DNA from: an uncultured Eubacteriaceae bacterium
Lineage (GTDB): Bacteria > Bacillota > Clostridia > Eubacteriales > Eubacteriaceae
Assembly: GCA_947625175.1 (NCBI GenBank)
Contig: CANQNI010000086.1
Coordinates: 1-6,580, forward strand
DNA: 6,580 bases
Direction: 5' to 3'
Shown here: positions 5,981 through 6,580 of the stretch, piece after piece
Layout: each line of letters starts with the position of its first letter
Position numbering within the stretch: the stretch's first letter is position 1
Notes under the pieces: model-generated
The model's database searches: none
Told to the model about the DNA's origin: nothing
The model's input: the letters and a program-made list of their open reading frames with translations, nothing else
Program-made: the position numbers and the translations under genes

Positions 5981-6574
5981 ATGAACGGAGAAATACTTTA
6001 TCAGGGTCATGCCAGTATCAGAATTACAACTAAAGACGGAAAAGTTATCTATATTGATCCTTATTCGGGAAAACATTATGATAAACCGGCTGATCTTATA
6101 TTAGTAACGCATCAGCATTTTGATCATACAGCTATTGATAAACCACCAAAGAATGAAAATTGTATTATCTGGCAGAACTTCGATGCACAGCAAAATGGAG
6201 AATATAAATCTTTAACTGTAGATGGAATTAATATTCAGGCTGTGGAAGCCTATAATAAGAATCATAATAAAGCAAATTGTGTTGGATATATTTTATCTTT
6301 TGATGGAATTAAAGTTTATATTAGTGGAGACACTGCTCTTACTGAACAAATGCCGGAATTAAAAAATGAAAATATCGATTATGTTTTCTTACCAGTAGAT
6401 GGAATCTTTACTATGTCGCCTAGGGAGGCAGCAAAATGTGCTGATATTATAGGGGCAAAATATTCAATTCCTTATCATAGTGATCCGGGTAGTGAATTTG
6501 ATATTAATCAAGCTCGAAAATTTAACGCAAAAAATAGAATAATCTTAAAACCTGGTGAAACTATTACTTATTAA
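5981..6574 (+). CDS. Metallo-beta-lactamase-fold hydrolase, UlaG-like (COG2220 type)
   Basis: This 197-residue cytoplasmic protein has the compact single-domain form of the UlaG-like branch. The N-terminal LYQGHASIRI with His10 and the strand VIYIDPY (22-28) are typical of the branch. The zinc motif HxHxDH is THQHFDH (His44, His46, Asp48, His49). Asp117 in SGDTAL is the bridging ligand, and His166 in IPYHSDPG is the last ligand; the usual PxxGxxTM turn appears as PVDGIFTMSPREAA (138-151). The end PGET near residue 192 is also standard. All metal ligands I expect are present except that the mid-domain His is uncertain (His95 in NHNKANCVGY is the best candidate). Members act on diverse substrates such as lactone-phosphates or nucleotide derivatives; the substrate cannot be read from the sequence. 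The start is set by GAGG at 5971. It stands alone within the window, and only six bases follow its stop, so any downstream partner is unseen. Confidence 0.93.
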   Translation: MNGEILYQGHASIRITTKDGKVIYIDPYSGKHYDKPADLILVTHQHFDHTAIDKPPKNENCIIWQNFDAQQNGEYKSLTVDGINIQAVEAYNKNHNKANCVGYILSFDGIKVYISGDTALTEQMPELKNENIDYVFLPVDGIFTMSPREAAKCADIIGAKYSIPYHSDPGSEFDINQARKFNAKNRIILKPGETITY

Positions 6575-6580
6575 AAAAAC

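Overview
The window is strongly AT-rich, single-chromosome-style bacterial DNA. It most resembles a low-GC Bacillota/Clostridia-like anaerobe: the purine enzyme PurL is fused to its glutaminase, starts follow GAGG/GGAG ribosome sites, and intrinsic terminators end in T-rich tails. Halanaerobiales would fit, but nothing here proves the genus. It reads as ordinary housekeeping sequence plus one decayed locus. I found no mobile element, CRISPR array, phage module, toxin-antitoxin pair or RNA gene.

Layout. Positions 3-2894 (+) hold the C-terminal ~963 residues of a large FGAM synthase (PurL-PurQ fusion) that begins before the window. Positions 2987-3796 (+) encode a short-chain dehydrogenase most like sorbitol-6-phosphate 2-dehydrogenases. 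It ends at a strong, two-way hairpin terminator (3801-3836). Converging on this terminator from the other side is a dead gene (3841-4064, minus), the tail of a VanX/DdpX-type D-Ala-D-Ala dipeptidase. A frameshift and an in-frame stop fall in its catalytic EWWH motif. The next ~600 bases (4065-4667) hold no intact gene. They contain a possible remnant of the dipeptidase's front end, two imperfect nested hairpins, and candidate terminators.

Positions 4668-5240 (minus) encode a six-helix MntP-type manganese exporter. Its ~130-base upstream region has a 10-bp palindrome close to the catabolite-control (cre) consensus, but no visible yybP-ykoY manganese riboswitch and no good Shine-Dalgarno. Positions 5398-5862 (minus) encode a very acidic 154-residue protein of unknown function with its own terminator. 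It is transcribed divergently from 5981-6574 (+), a UlaG-like metallo-beta-lactamase-fold hydrolase.

The genes look like independent single-gene units (purine synthesis, sugar-alcohol metabolism, metal homeostasis, unknown hydrolase), not one system. The most informative item is the dipeptidase pseudogene and its decayed surroundings; the rest of the unusual signals are modest.
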